This document shows positions 27,599 through 37,750 of a stretch of 62,194 nucleotides of DNA, one piece after another. The notes beneath the pieces were generated by a model. That model saw nothing but the letters and a program-made list of their open reading frames with translations, was not told where the DNA came from and searched no databases. Source of the DNA: Phycisphaeraceae bacterium (GTDB lineage: Bacteria > Planctomycetota > Phycisphaerae > Phycisphaerales > Phycisphaeraceae); the NCBI GenBank assembly GCA_002686995.1, contig NYZC01000356.1, forward strand, positions 1 through 62,194. The letters are read 5' to 3'. Position 1 is the stretch's first letter; every line of letters begins with the position of its first letter. A program made the position numbers and the translations under genes.

Positions 27599-28102
27599 GT
27601 GGTTCGTTACGCCGCCATCGTCCTCGTCACGGTGACCCTGGGGCTGGCAACCTGGGCGGGACCGGTCTTTCCCGCGCGAACGGTCCGTTCCAACCAGGTT
27701 CGGAGCCTGGCCGACCTGTCAATGATTCGCATCGCGGTCCGGCCCCTTCCCGAGGTCCTGCGGCGGGCGGGCCTGTCCGTCGACGCGATTCGCAGCCAGT
27801 GGTCCGAAGCGCTGCAGCAGGCGGGATTCGACGTCTCCGACGAAGCGCTCGCGCTGCTCGAACTGCGACTGGTGACCATGCAGGATCCCAACGACCCGGA
27901 CAACTTCGCGATCAACCCGGTCCTGATGCTGTATCAGAACGCCAGGGTCCGACGCCGGCCCGGTGAACTGGTGATTCCGACTTACGTGAACATCCGGATC
28001 GGCATCGAGCGGCGGGACGGGATCGCCAACCCCGTGCGTCGCGTCCTCCAGGCCATGCGCGGCCAGTTCATCCAGGATTGCCGGCGTGCGAATGAGAAGT
28101 GA
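27599..28102 (+). CDS. Hypothetical membrane-anchored protein; putative paralog of 11637..12182
   Basis: GTG start option; VVRYAAIVLVTVTLGLATWAGPVF helix; RPLPEVLRRAGLSVDAIRSQWSEALQQAGFDVSDEALALLELRLVTMQDPND. Confidence 0.6.
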   Translation: MVRYAAIVLVTVTLGLATWAGPVFPARTVRSNQVRSLADLSMIRIAVRPLPEVLRRAGLSVDAIRSQWSEALQQAGFDVSDEALALLELRLVTMQDPNDPDNFAINPVLMLYQNARVRRRPGELVIPTYVNIRIGIERRDGIANPVRRVLQAMRGQFIQDCRRANEK

Positions 28103-28130
28103 GTGATCCGGCCGGAGGGATCCCGCCACG

Positions 28131-29174
28131 TCAATGCGGTATCGCGGGCGGGATCACACCGATGTTCCGGCCCTCCCGATACGCGATCCCGTCGTCGATC
28201 ATGCGTTCGATCGTGAATTGCGGATCGTATCCGAGCAGGGTCCGCGCCCGGGTCAGGTCGAATTCGAAGTGCCAGTGGTTGGGCAGGTCCACCTCCACGC
28301 AGGTCTCGCCCAGACGTTCACACAGGTACTTCACGGTTTCGTCCCATGGCGCCGGGCGCGGGCCGGCGATACAGAAGGTCTCGCCGATGGCCTGGTCGCT
28401 TTCGATAGCGCGCTCCACCGCGTGCACCGCGTCGCGCACGTCGACGACGTGCCAGGTCCATGGCCTGCGATCAGGCCCGTAGGGGATCACGCGCTGGGTC
28501 GGGTCGACGACGGCCTGCTCGACGATTCTCCAGGGCTCGGCGGCGGCGGCCTGGTAGCAGGTGTACCTTTCGTCCGCGGATTGCAGGACGCCCGTGACCC
28601 AGTCGCTGCGCCAGCCTTCGAGCACCTCGTCGCAGGCCATGATGAAATTCGGACGCAGGACGACGGCAGGCAGGCCGGTGCGATAGTGAAACGTGCGCAG
28701 CATCGTCTCGTTGGCGGCCTTCGTTGCACCGTACAGCGTCAGTGGGTTCAACGGGCTGTCTTCGGTGATGACCGGGCCGGTGTTGTGCACTGCGTACGCG
28801 GACGTGCTGCTGAGATAGACGAATCGACTGATCCGGTCAGCGCGCTCAGCGGCGGCGTGGAAGACATTGAAGCTTCCACGACAGTTGACGTCGTAGAAGA
28901 AGTGAGGCGAAAGCCCCGCTTCGGCCATCAGCGATGCCGCGTGGACGATGACGTCACAGCCGTCCACGGCGGCTTCCACGACCTTCTCGTCACGCAGGTC
29001 ACCGTGCACCGTCTCGGTTGCCAGCCCGGCGAGAGATTCTTCGGCCGGGTCGTCCGGGATGACGAGCGCGCGGACGTGCTCGCCCCTCTCCAGCAGGCGC
29101 TTCACGAGGTTGGCGCCCAGGCGGCCACTCGCCCCGGTGACGAGGATGCGTTCGAATCGGCGTGCGTCGTTCAT
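28131..29174 (-). CDS. NAD-dependent epimerase/dehydratase (extended SDR)
   Basis: ILVTGASGRLGANLVKRLLERG; VYLSSTSAYA; YGATKAANE (YxxxK). Confidence 0.93.
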   Translation of the reverse strand: MNDARRFERILVTGASGRLGANLVKRLLERGEHVRALVIPDDPAEESLAGLATETVHGDLRDEKVVEAAVDGCDVIVHAASLMAEAGLSPHFFYDVNCRGSFNVFHAAAERADRISRFVYLSSTSAYAVHNTGPVITEDSPLNPLTLYGATKAANETMLRTFHYRTGLPAVVLRPNFIMACDEVLEGWRSDWVTGVLQSADERYTCYQAAAAEPWRIVEQAVVDPTQRVIPYGPDRRPWTWHVVDVRDAVHAVERAIESDQAIGETFCIAGPRPAPWDETVKYLCERLGETCVEVDLPNHWHFEFDLTRARTLLGYDPQFTIERMIDDGIAYREGRNIGVIPPAIPH

Positions 29175-30223
29175 GTCGCGTTCTCGTGCTCATCATGCGG
29201 ATCGACTGAAACTGCGGCGCCGGTCTTGATCGACTGCTGCGCCGCCAGCGCGACGCGCACGCTGTCCCGGCCCGTTTCGGCGCGGCCCGTCGACGCGCCG
29301 GCATGCGACCCCGACGTTCGGCAATCGAGGAAGTCAAGCCATCCCGTGCGATCACCGTGGGCCTGGGCCAGCGAATAGTGCCACACGTCGTGGCGTCGGG
29401 TCTCGTGCTCCGGATCCCACAGTTTCAGCTGCTCGAGGTCCGTCACCAGGCGGCGACCGTTGTCGCCGATGATCTCCAGCTCGTGGGCGAAAGGCGGGCA
29501 GAAGAAGCACATTTCCAGGCAGGCTCTGGCGCCGTTGTCGTAGTCGATCAGCACGAACGCGTGATCGATCAGGTCGCCCGGGTTGCTGCCTTGCTCCGGG
29601 GTGAGCGCCTTGCCTCCGATGGCCTGCACCCTCGAGGCCCGGCCGCCGCAATACCAGTTGAACAGATCGAAATGATGAACGTTCTTCTCGACCAGGGCGC
29701 CGCCCGACTTCGATTCATCCGCGATCCAGTTGTCGACCTTGGGGATGAAAGGTGCCCGCAACTCGCGGCAGAAAAGCATGCGCGGCGTGCCGACGGCGCC
29801 GCTGTCGACCAGTTGCTTCGCATGCCTGAACACCGGCACCGTCCGCAGCTGAAGGCCGACGTAGAACAGGCTGTTCGAATCGCTGACGGCGGAGACGATG
29901 GCATCACAGTCCGCGAGGGTGGCGGCCATGGGCTTCTCGCAATAGATATCCAGCCCCGCTTCGAGTCCCGCCAGCGTGATTTCACAATGCAGGTATTGCG
30001 GCGCGGTGACGAGCAGCACGTCGGCCTCGACGGCGGACAGCATCCGGCGCCAATCCTCGAAAGCGCTCGCCTGGGGTGCCTGCGCGGCCGCCTTGTTGCG
30101 CGAAGGGCCATGGGGATCGGCATAGGCCACGAATTCGCCGCCGCCCTCGATCTGCTGAATCGAACTCATGAGGCCGACACCGCGGCCACCCGTACCGACA
30201 ACGACGATGCGTGGCTGTTTCAA
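29171..30223 (-). CDS. Gfo/Idh/MocA family oxidoreductase
   Basis: IVVVGTGGRGVGLMSSIQ; LVTAPQYLHCEITLAGLEAGLDIYCEKPMAATLADCDAIV; ATGA overlap with next gene. Confidence 0.93.
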   Translation of the reverse strand: MKQPRIVVVGTGGRGVGLMSSIQQIEGGGEFVAYADPHGPSRNKAAAQAPQASAFEDWRRMLSAVEADVLLVTAPQYLHCEITLAGLEAGLDIYCEKPMAATLADCDAIVSAVSDSNSLFYVGLQLRTVPVFRHAKQLVDSGAVGTPRMLFCRELRAPFIPKVDNWIADESKSGGALVEKNVHHFDLFNWYCGGRASRVQAIGGKALTPEQGSNPGDLIDHAFVLIDYDNGARACLEMCFFCPPFAHELEIIGDNGRRLVTDLEQLKLWDPEHETRRHDVWHYSLAQAHGDRTGWLDFLDCRTSGSHAGASTGRAETGRDSVRVALAAQQSIKTGAAVSVDPHDEHENAT

Positions 30224-30312
30224 GCGAAGGCCTGTTCGAAGATCATCAGAAGATCGTCAGAAGATCATCAAGAGCTGCATGGTGTTCGCGGGCGCATTCT
30301 ATACTGCCCCCG

Positions 30313-32652
30313 ATGTCCCGTGATCTGAACGTCCCTCTGGATGTCCAGGAAACCGCCGGTGTCGATCGGTCTGGCTTTCCGGTGCGAAGCGGGGTGCCGT
30401 TTGCCCCCGGAACGCTCACGGACGCCCGGCAGGTATCGCTCTCCAGCAACGGCGGACCGGTGCCGCTCCAATCGACGCCGCTGGTACGTTGGCCGGACCA
30501 GAGCATTCGGTGGCTGTTGATCGACTTTCTGGCGGATGTGCGGCGCCACGGTTACCGACGGTACGTCTTGCGCACCCGATCTGATCGAGCGCGGCCGGTC
30601 CTGCCGCAACCGGTCAGGGTGCGAAGGCGCGCCGACCGCATCGGTCTTGCTAACGATCGGTTTCAGATCGAGGTGGGATCGGGAGATTCTCTGGCACGAC
30701 TGGTGCACGCGCGCGGCGCATTCGATATCGACCTGTTCGGCGCGGTGCGCCGGTACGGTTCGCTGACGGCCACGAAACCGGATGTCGACATCGAGACGCG
30801 CGGCCCGGTGCGTGCCACCGTGTGCCTGACCGGACGTCTTGGAACCAGGCAGAAGTCCGCTCCGCACCTCGAATACCGGGTTCGGCTGCACATGTACGCC
30901 GGTAGTGACCTGGTCTGCGTCGAGCATCTGATCGTGAACGATGACCGCGCGCGACTGCAGACGCTGGTCAAGAATCTAGGCGTGCGCTTGCGGCCGATGG
31001 GCGCCGAGGCCCCGACGGGCCGCATTGGCGGCGTGTCCGGCGCCTGGTCCATCGGAGCCGGGACCCGGGCGTTTCAGAAGGGCCACGGGCTCGTTCAGAT
31101 CAGCGGGGATCTCGGTTCGCGCGTACGGCGGGGCACGCTTCCGGGCTGGGCGAGCATCAGGTCAGAAGGCGTGCGGCTCGACGTGAGCGTACGCGACCTT
31201 GCCCTGCAGTGGCCCAAGGATTTCGTCTGGGATGGCGACGCGATGAACATCGGGCTTTTCCCGGCCTGGGAATCGGTGAAGGCCCGAGACATGGAGCAAT
31301 GGACGAAGCACCTGTACCTGTTCGAACGGGATGCCTACGTCCTGAAGGTCGGTGTGGCCAAACGGCATGAGTTCTGGCTGCGCCTCGACGAACGGAAATC
31401 CATGGGCGGTGCGGCCGGTTTCCACAGAAGCGTACAGTCCCCCCTGTTTGCCGCCGCGCCGGGGAAGTATGTTTCGCGAAGTGGCGCGCTGGGTACGTTC
31501 AAGTCTGATGACGACGTCCTGGACCGCGACTGGAACCGGTTGTTCGATCAGATGGCAGGGCGGTTCCGGAAGCGCCAGCACGAGAACCAGGAGACCGGAG
31601 TCCTCAATGCCGGCGACTGGTACGGCGAACGACAGACCAACTGGGGCAACAACGAATACGACACCGCATTCGCGTTTTACATGCAGTTTCTTCGAACCGG
31701 CCGCCGCGACTTCCTGGAGACCGCGCGCCGCGCCGCCTGGCATGTCGCTGACGTGGACACGCTCCATCACGTGAACCGTGTCCTGCAAGGGTCGGCGACG
31801 CGGCAGTCGTTCATGACGCACGGATTCATGCGCGGCCAGGTTTATCCGCATACGACGGGACACGTGTCGAGTTACCGGCCGCCCCCGGCGTTGTCGGCGC
31901 GAGGACGGCATGAACCGGCGGTTCATCCCTACAACGCGGGACACCACTGGACCCAGGGTCTGGCCGCCTGCCATGTCCTGACCGGGGATCGCTGGTGTCT
32001 CGAGACGCTGCGGGCCATTGGTGATTGGCAGGTCGCGGTCAGCGAGACACCGGGCTACACGTACTACCTGGATATCGACACCCACTCGGCTCGGGTGGCG
32101 GGATGGTCGCTCCTGTCGCTGATGGCGGCGTACCGGGTGACGCGCGCGTCGAAGTACCTGCGCGCATCGCGGCGCATCGTCGACCTCGTCCTCGAATCAG
32201 CGGATCCCCACAGCGGCGCGTGGCACTATCCGCTCTACGGAGCGCACTGTGGTTGCCGGATCAAGCACGTCGGTCAACCTGCCTTCCTCACCGGCATTCT
32301 TCTCGGCGCGCTTCTGGACTACGACGAGGACCAGCGTGATCGCAGGATTTCGGACGCGATCGTTCGAGCCGTGCGCTATATGATCCGAAGCAAGTGGGAC
32401 GATCCGGCCCGCTCGTTTCGAATGACGGAGTGTCCCGCGACGGAAAGCCTCCCCGAACTGAACGGTCTCTGTCTGCGGTCGCTCTTCTACGCGTCGAGAA
32501 TCACCGGCGATGCGCGATTGGATTGCGTCGCCCGGGCGGCCCGGCAATCGTTCATCGAGCACCTGGAGAAATCCTTTTCAGGCATGGGCAAGGACCTGAC
32601 CCTCGCGGCGCGTGACATGCCGGCCGTCCTCGGATTGATGGAGTCAGACTAG
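30313..32652 (+). CDS. Exo-rhamnogalacturonan-lyase-like protein (PcRGLX-type RIFT barrel plus helical barrel), no signal peptide
   Basis: SGFPVRSGVPFAPGTLTDARQVSL...PLQSTPLVRWPDQSIRWLLIDF start; alpha/alpha-barrel region with YNAGHHWTQGLAACHVLTGD. Confidence 0.75.
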   Translation: MSRDLNVPLDVQETAGVDRSGFPVRSGVPFAPGTLTDARQVSLSSNGGPVPLQSTPLVRWPDQSIRWLLIDFLADVRRHGYRRYVLRTRSDRARPVLPQPVRVRRRADRIGLANDRFQIEVGSGDSLARLVHARGAFDIDLFGAVRRYGSLTATKPDVDIETRGPVRATVCLTGRLGTRQKSAPHLEYRVRLHMYAGSDLVCVEHLIVNDDRARLQTLVKNLGVRLRPMGAEAPTGRIGGVSGAWSIGAGTRAFQKGHGLVQISGDLGSRVRRGTLPGWASIRSEGVRLDVSVRDLALQWPKDFVWDGDAMNIGLFPAWESVKARDMEQWTKHLYLFERDAYVLKVGVAKRHEFWLRLDERKSMGGAAGFHRSVQSPLFAAAPGKYVSRSGALGTFKSDDDVLDRDWNRLFDQMAGRFRKRQHENQETGVLNAGDWYGERQTNWGNNEYDTAFAFYMQFLRTGRRDFLETARRAAWHVADVDTLHHVNRVLQGSATRQSFMTHGFMRGQVYPHTTGHVSSYRPPPALSARGRHEPAVHPYNAGHHWTQGLAACHVLTGDRWCLETLRAIGDWQVAVSETPGYTYYLDIDTHSARVAGWSLLSLMAAYRVTRASKYLRASRRIVDLVLESADPHSGAWHYPLYGAHCGCRIKHVGQPAFLTGILLGALLDYDEDQRDRRISDAIVRAVRYMIRSKWDDPARSFRMTECPATESLPELNGLCLRSLFYASRITGDARLDCVARAARQSFIEHLEKSFSGMGKDLTLAARDMPAVLGLMESD

Positions 32653-32755
32653 CGGGTGTATCGCGCGCTCGGGTCCGGACCGCAACCCACTCTTGAAGAG
32701 AGCCTCACACGGAGGCACGGAGGGGGAATAGGGGGACGCCGACGCGCCCCCATAG

Positions 32756-35635
32756 CTACACGAGCGTCTTGTCCGTATCCACCGCGCCGGCGCCGCCGAA
32801 CTCCTCCACGATGCCGATGCGCGGTGACAGGTAGTATCGGGACAGGGCCACGAACCTCCTGAGCACGTCCGCGCACACGATGTCGATCTCTTCGATGACG
32901 TCATGGCGGGCCATTTCCATCTGCTGCCATCCATGCGTGTCGGTCGAGTCCCCCAGAAGAAGCAGAACGCTCGCCTGTTCGCACGTCTTGTGTGGCGCCG
33001 TCATGACCTTCGGCCCGGTGACGGTCGGGGCATACGTGCGCGCGAGCATCGAATGCTCCGGCGTGCCGATCACGATCAGGTTGCGCTCGAACATCTGCGG
33101 TTCGCGATCGAGATAGGACTCCCATCGAATCAACAGCTCGTCGTTGGCGAGCACGGAGTGGAGCACGTTGTGCAGGTTGTACGCCCACTCGGCCTCCTTG
33201 CGGGTCGCGTTCGCGCCGACTGCGATGGTCGTGGGCGCGTTGAGGTCGATCTCGCGCAGGATCTTCACGCCGCCGGGATATTCCACGCTTTCGTAGGGAC
33301 TGCGGTCGAGATCGATCATGTCGGGGCGGAAACTGCGATGGCGCAGGACGCTCCAGCCGCAAATCGTCCGTTGCTCACGATCGTCACGGTACCGGACGAC
33401 GGGAAACACGTGGTAGTAGCCCGGCTTTTCCCGGTCGTCGAGGGTGAGACGCGCCGTCAACGTGCGGCCGTCACGGGGTTCGAGCACGAAGCCTTCGAAC
33501 GCGTCGGGCGCGATGGCGATCTCTTCCGGTCCTTCCATGTTGATCGCCGTGATCGTCAGGCGATGCTCGGAAATGTTGCGCACGGTGAACGAGAGCTCGA
33601 AAGGCGCGGAAGCCGTGATCTCGCCCTCGGCGCACGTCAGCTCGACCTGGTTGATGGGGAGATCCCGCGGCCCGTACTGCTTCTGCAGGTCCCTCAACAG
33701 CGCTCCTTCACCGCGGAGCGTCCGGTCCCATGCCACGAGCTCGTAATGCCTACGGCCGTGCCGCTTCCAGAAGGTGTCCTGGAACCAGCATTTGTAGAGG
33801 TGGGTGATGCCGCGCTCGGCAAGCTGACGACCATAGATCTCGCGGCAGACGGCCACGCGATCCTCGTCACTGAGGTGCGTCAGCCCTCCCCAGCCGGACT
33901 CGGTTGCCATCGGTTCCAGGCCGTGCCGTCCGCAGTAGTTGCCCAGCGAAATCGGGTAGTTGGCCACCTCGAAGGTCTGGTCGAGCTGATCCTCGACGGG
34001 TCGCCATCCGCGGCGGAAGCCCGAGAAGTAGTCGTGGGACGAGAGGCACTGGAAATCGAGCCCGGCATCCCGCACGATCCCCGCGTACGCCGCCATGCCC
34101 TTGGAGACGGTGATGATCACCCGCGTCGACGACTTGTGAAACTCCGCCAGCATCTCCCGGGCCCGGTCCAGGTACGCCGCGTTCACGCCCTGGCAGTATT
34201 CTCCGCTCTCGTGGTCCGCGTAGATCGCCTCGTTCATCGGTTCGTTGAACTCGATGACGTCGGCGAACTCGTGATTCAGACGGTCGACCGCCGCGATCGC
34301 TCCCGGTTCGTAGTCGATGTCCAGACACATCGAGACGCCGTAGGTCCGCGCGGTCTCAAGAATGAATCGCACCATCTCCAGCTCGACGTCATTGCGCGCC
34401 TTCAGGTGGTGATAACGGCACGCCAGCCCCAGCGCGCTCATGATGCGAAAGTCCCTTCGGATCACGTCCCTGAGGCGTCGGCTGCGGGGCAGGGTCAGCA
34501 GGTCGTTCGTCTTGCCCACTGACGTGTCCGTGCGCCACAGCACGAAGTCCTCGGCCAGTCGATCCGGAATGTAGAGCACGCCGAGCTTCGTGTGCCGGAC
34601 CCCGAGATCCACCGTGGGCGTTCGATCCTCCAGCGCGATCCTGCGATAGCCTTCGTAGAGCACGAACTGCCGATCGGCCTCGGCCGCGGTCGTCCGACCC
34701 GACACGTGAAGGCGCATCGCGTATGAGATTCGCCTTCCGGGCGGCGGGCCGACGAACTCGTACTGGCCGTCCGCGTCGTAGCGGGTCTGCGTGTACCGCG
34801 GCCCGGTCAACGAGGTCACGCAACATGCGTCCGAGTCTGACGGGAGCAGGCGGTGCATGGCCATGCGCCCGTTGCATTCGAGGAGCCATTTCCCGTCGGG
34901 CGTCGGCTGGTGCCAGTTGAACGTCTGGTCGTTCATGAGCTGGCACGTCCAGTCTTCCCCGCCAAGCAAGAGCCAGTCGAGACCCTGATAGAGGCGGTCC
35001 GGCGGCTCCTCGAACTGCAGTTCCTGCCTGACGCGCCCGTACAGACGTGATGCCGTGGACGTGATGCCCCGGTCGACACGGACGCGCTTGGCGATCGCCA
35101 TGGTGCGCTGCGTCTGCTGCGAACCCTGGTTCGTGACGCCAATCTCGACGTCGACGAAACCCGCGTGATAGCAACAGACCGTCAGGTCGATCTCGTAGTC
35201 GGCCCATCGACCGGACGAGCGCGATCGGGTGCACACGGCGCCGTGCTGACGGGCGTCCACGGTCATCTCGGGCCACGCCTGATCATCGAGATCGTCCGGC
35301 CGCACCTCGGGGGCGTCGCCCGAGGGGCGGTCGATCAGCCCCAGGGACAACTCCGCGACGAAATCTCCGGACGGAGCGCACACACGAACGACTCCGTTCT
35401 CCACGGAGGCGCTGATGCCGCCGGGGGGACGAGCTTCCGTTTCAGGTCTGCAGGCGATCTCGCTGCCGGCAGGCACGTCGGCCAACAGCACGAGTGTGTC
35501 ATCGATCTGCTGTGTCGGGACGGGTTGCGCGCCGGTCACGTCTCGCGATCGGTGTTCGATGCTGCCTGCGATTTCCGCAGGTATCGTCACCGGTGTCATG
35601 GCGCGAAAGTCGAAGTTGTTTCGCACGATGATCAT
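32756..35635 (-). CDS. Large GH-A-clan-like glycosidase, no signal peptide
   Basis: VIEFNEPMNEAIYADHESG (acid/base-like) and LEPMATESGWGGLTHLS (nucleophile-like) within a TIM-barrel-like stretch; ATG at 35635 (MIIVRNN). Confidence 0.65.
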   Translation of the reverse strand: MIIVRNNFDFRAMTPVTIPAEIAGSIEHRSRDVTGAQPVPTQQIDDTLVLLADVPAGSEIACRPETEARPPGGISASVENGVVRVCAPSGDFVAELSLGLIDRPSGDAPEVRPDDLDDQAWPEMTVDARQHGAVCTRSRSSGRWADYEIDLTVCCYHAGFVDVEIGVTNQGSQQTQRTMAIAKRVRVDRGITSTASRLYGRVRQELQFEEPPDRLYQGLDWLLLGGEDWTCQLMNDQTFNWHQPTPDGKWLLECNGRMAMHRLLPSDSDACCVTSLTGPRYTQTRYDADGQYEFVGPPPGRRISYAMRLHVSGRTTAAEADRQFVLYEGYRRIALEDRTPTVDLGVRHTKLGVLYIPDRLAEDFVLWRTDTSVGKTNDLLTLPRSRRLRDVIRRDFRIMSALGLACRYHHLKARNDVELEMVRFILETARTYGVSMCLDIDYEPGAIAAVDRLNHEFADVIEFNEPMNEAIYADHESGEYCQGVNAAYLDRAREMLAEFHKSSTRVIITVSKGMAAYAGIVRDAGLDFQCLSSHDYFSGFRRGWRPVEDQLDQTFEVANYPISLGNYCGRHGLEPMATESGWGGLTHLSDEDRVAVCREIYGRQLAERGITHLYKCWFQDTFWKRHGRRHYELVAWDRTLRGEGALLRDLQKQYGPRDLPINQVELTCAEGEITASAPFELSFTVRNISEHRLTITAINMEGPEEIAIAPDAFEGFVLEPRDGRTLTARLTLDDREKPGYYHVFPVVRYRDDREQRTICGWSVLRHRSFRPDMIDLDRSPYESVEYPGGVKILREIDLNAPTTIAVGANATRKEAEWAYNLHNVLHSVLANDELLIRWESYLDREPQMFERNLIVIGTPEHSMLARTYAPTVTGPKVMTAPHKTCEQASVLLLLGDSTDTHGWQQMEMARHDVIEEIDIVCADVLRRFVALSRYYLSPRIGIVEEFGGAGAVDTDKTLV

Positions 35636-35651
35636 CAGCGCTCCGGCTTCT

Positions 35652-37643
35652 TCATGAGGCGCTGCCCGGTATGCCTTCGAAGCGCAGTTCCGACGGCTCG
35701 AACAGCAGCAGCGCCCCGCAATCGATGCCGATGAGCATTTCCGGCTCGCCGTCGCCGTCGATGTCCACCATGCAAGGGGTCGGCGTGTGGCGACCGAGCG
35801 CGAGCGGACCGCCATTGAAGGTTACGTCGCGCGCGCGCCCGAATCGCGGCACGGTCGGCGTGCCGATGTTCGCGATCCAGCGGACGGTCGGGACGCGCCC
35901 GTCGGGAACCGGTTCGACCTTCCCGAGAATCGTGCCGAACAGGACGTCGAGCGTGCCCGTGCCGGTCACGTCGGACATCCAGAGCTTGGTACGGCCGGCC
36001 AGGACGCTGCCGCGGTTCTGATGACCGTCCAGCTTGTACGGCTGATCGTCCGGATCGAGAAGGAGCGTCCCCTCGTCGAGGAGCGCGGGATCCGCCGAGT
36101 CGATCTTGCGGTACACGGCCAGCCGGCCTTGCGGATCCAGGGCGATCAGCTCGGTGCGGCCGTCGGCATCGATGTCGGCGATGCAGGGCCGCTGTCGCCA
36201 GACCGTATCGAACGTCCCGTCCCCCTGGCGCAGCCAGACGCCTTCGGCGAGCATCGGCATGCCGTTTCGATCGCGGCCGGTGTTTCGATAGAGGATCATC
36301 CGTCCAAGGCTCGTTCCCAGGATGAGGTCGTCGGTGCCGTCGCCGGTCCAGTCGCCGACGGCGGGGTTCGTATAACCCCAGGACGATTCCTGCGGCCCCT
36401 GCACGTCGCCTTCCGGCCCGGGCGTGATACGGATCGGCTTGCCGCCGGCGAGCAGGGGCACCGGTGCGGCGAAGCGGGGTGACTGCGGGCCGCCCGTGTT
36501 CTCGATGAACTCCACCGCGCCGGACTCGGCGCCGACGATCAGGTCGATGTCGCCGTCGCCGTCCCAGTCCACCGCCGCGGGTACGGAAAAGGTTGGGCCG
36601 TGGACATCGCCGCCGGCGGTCAGGAAGGTCTCCTCGGGACCCAGGATCGGCACCCCGTCGTCACCCATCCCGATGACCGGCACGCAGCCGAAATGGATTC
36701 CGGAGAGCAGGATGATCGTTCGACCGGCCGGGTCCCGGTTGACGGCGGCGGGCTGGCTCTGCCGGGTGACCAGTTCCCACGGGGTTCGGTCAGGTCGGCG
36801 CACCGGTCCGCGATCGACGAACTGCGGCGCGCCGGGCTCGCCGATGTTCTCCAGGTAGATGAGGTTTCCGTTGCACTGGCCGCAGATCAGATCCACATCG
36901 CCGTCGCCGTCCAGGTCGACGGGGCAGGCCGTCGCGACGCCGAAGAACTCGATCGGGAGGCCCTCGGGATCGACAAGCGGAGCGCCGTGCCCTTCGAATC
37001 GCGGTGCCTGCGCGGTCCCGACATTCCTGAACCGATACAGGAACCCTCGTTCGCTTCCCCCGCGCCATTTCCCGTTTTCGTCGAAGCGGGACTTGACGAT
37101 CTCGGACCACGGTGCGTTGTCCGTGCGGTCGCCCACCGGCGGCCAGTAGCCGTCGGGGTATCCGCAGAAGCATCCGCCGATCAGGTCCGGGATGCCGTCG
37201 CCCCCGAGGTCGGCGACCGCCAGGTTCACCGGGCCGACGACGTCGTCGGGCGTGGAGACCTGGCCGATCTGCTCCTTTTGCGTAAACAGGCGCACGCCGT
37301 ATTCGGTTTCACTCGTATGGATCCAGACCGTCCACTCCGGTCCGATGCTCACGAAGCCGTGCGGATATCCGAACCGATCCGCGGCATAGGCCCATCGGGT
37401 CATCTCGGGGCCGCACGCTTCGACGAAAACGGGGCGGGAGAGCAGCGTCGGCTCGTCCGGGCCGCCGACGTGGCGGGTGAAGGCCAGGCGGCCGGTGAGC
37501 CCGCGCTGCGAGAGATGGTCGTATCCGAGCCAGAGCAGGTACTGGGCATCGCCCGCCGCATCCGCGCCGAGGACCATCGCCCGCGAAAGCAGCGCCTCGC
37601 GAAACGGGATGCGGGCGTCGGGTTCGTGTCGGAGCAGACGCAT
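35652..37643 (-). CDS. FG-GAP/VCBS repeat protein, apparently without signal peptide
   Basis: Repeats DLGGDGIPDLIGG, DLDGDGDVDLICG, DWDGDGDIDLIVG, DWTGDGTDDLILG, DIDADGRTELIA, DVTGTGTLDVLFG, DIDGDGEPEMLIG. Confidence 0.88.
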   Translation of the reverse strand: MRLLRHEPDARIPFREALLSRAMVLGADAAGDAQYLLWLGYDHLSQRGLTGRLAFTRHVGGPDEPTLLSRPVFVEACGPEMTRWAYAADRFGYPHGFVSIGPEWTVWIHTSETEYGVRLFTQKEQIGQVSTPDDVVGPVNLAVADLGGDGIPDLIGGCFCGYPDGYWPPVGDRTDNAPWSEIVKSRFDENGKWRGGSERGFLYRFRNVGTAQAPRFEGHGAPLVDPEGLPIEFFGVATACPVDLDGDGDVDLICGQCNGNLIYLENIGEPGAPQFVDRGPVRRPDRTPWELVTRQSQPAAVNRDPAGRTIILLSGIHFGCVPVIGMGDDGVPILGPEETFLTAGGDVHGPTFSVPAAVDWDGDGDIDLIVGAESGAVEFIENTGGPQSPRFAAPVPLLAGGKPIRITPGPEGDVQGPQESSWGYTNPAVGDWTGDGTDDLILGTSLGRMILYRNTGRDRNGMPMLAEGVWLRQGDGTFDTVWRQRPCIADIDADGRTELIALDPQGRLAVYRKIDSADPALLDEGTLLLDPDDQPYKLDGHQNRGSVLAGRTKLWMSDVTGTGTLDVLFGTILGKVEPVPDGRVPTVRWIANIGTPTVPRFGRARDVTFNGGPLALGRHTPTPCMVDIDGDGEPEMLIGIDCGALLLFEPSELRFEGIPGSAS

Positions 37644-37750
37644 GAGGTGAGACCTTGGCTTTGATTCTATCGAAACCGGTCGTGCGACGGCGATGACCTG
37701 CGCGACTCGAAAGCCGTTACGATCGCGATCCCGCTACACTCGACATCGTG

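Noticed and set aside
32903-34522. 539-aa plus ORF opposite the GH-A-like gene
   Set aside because: Shadow ORF; the minus-strand gene has coherent motifs and a plausible start
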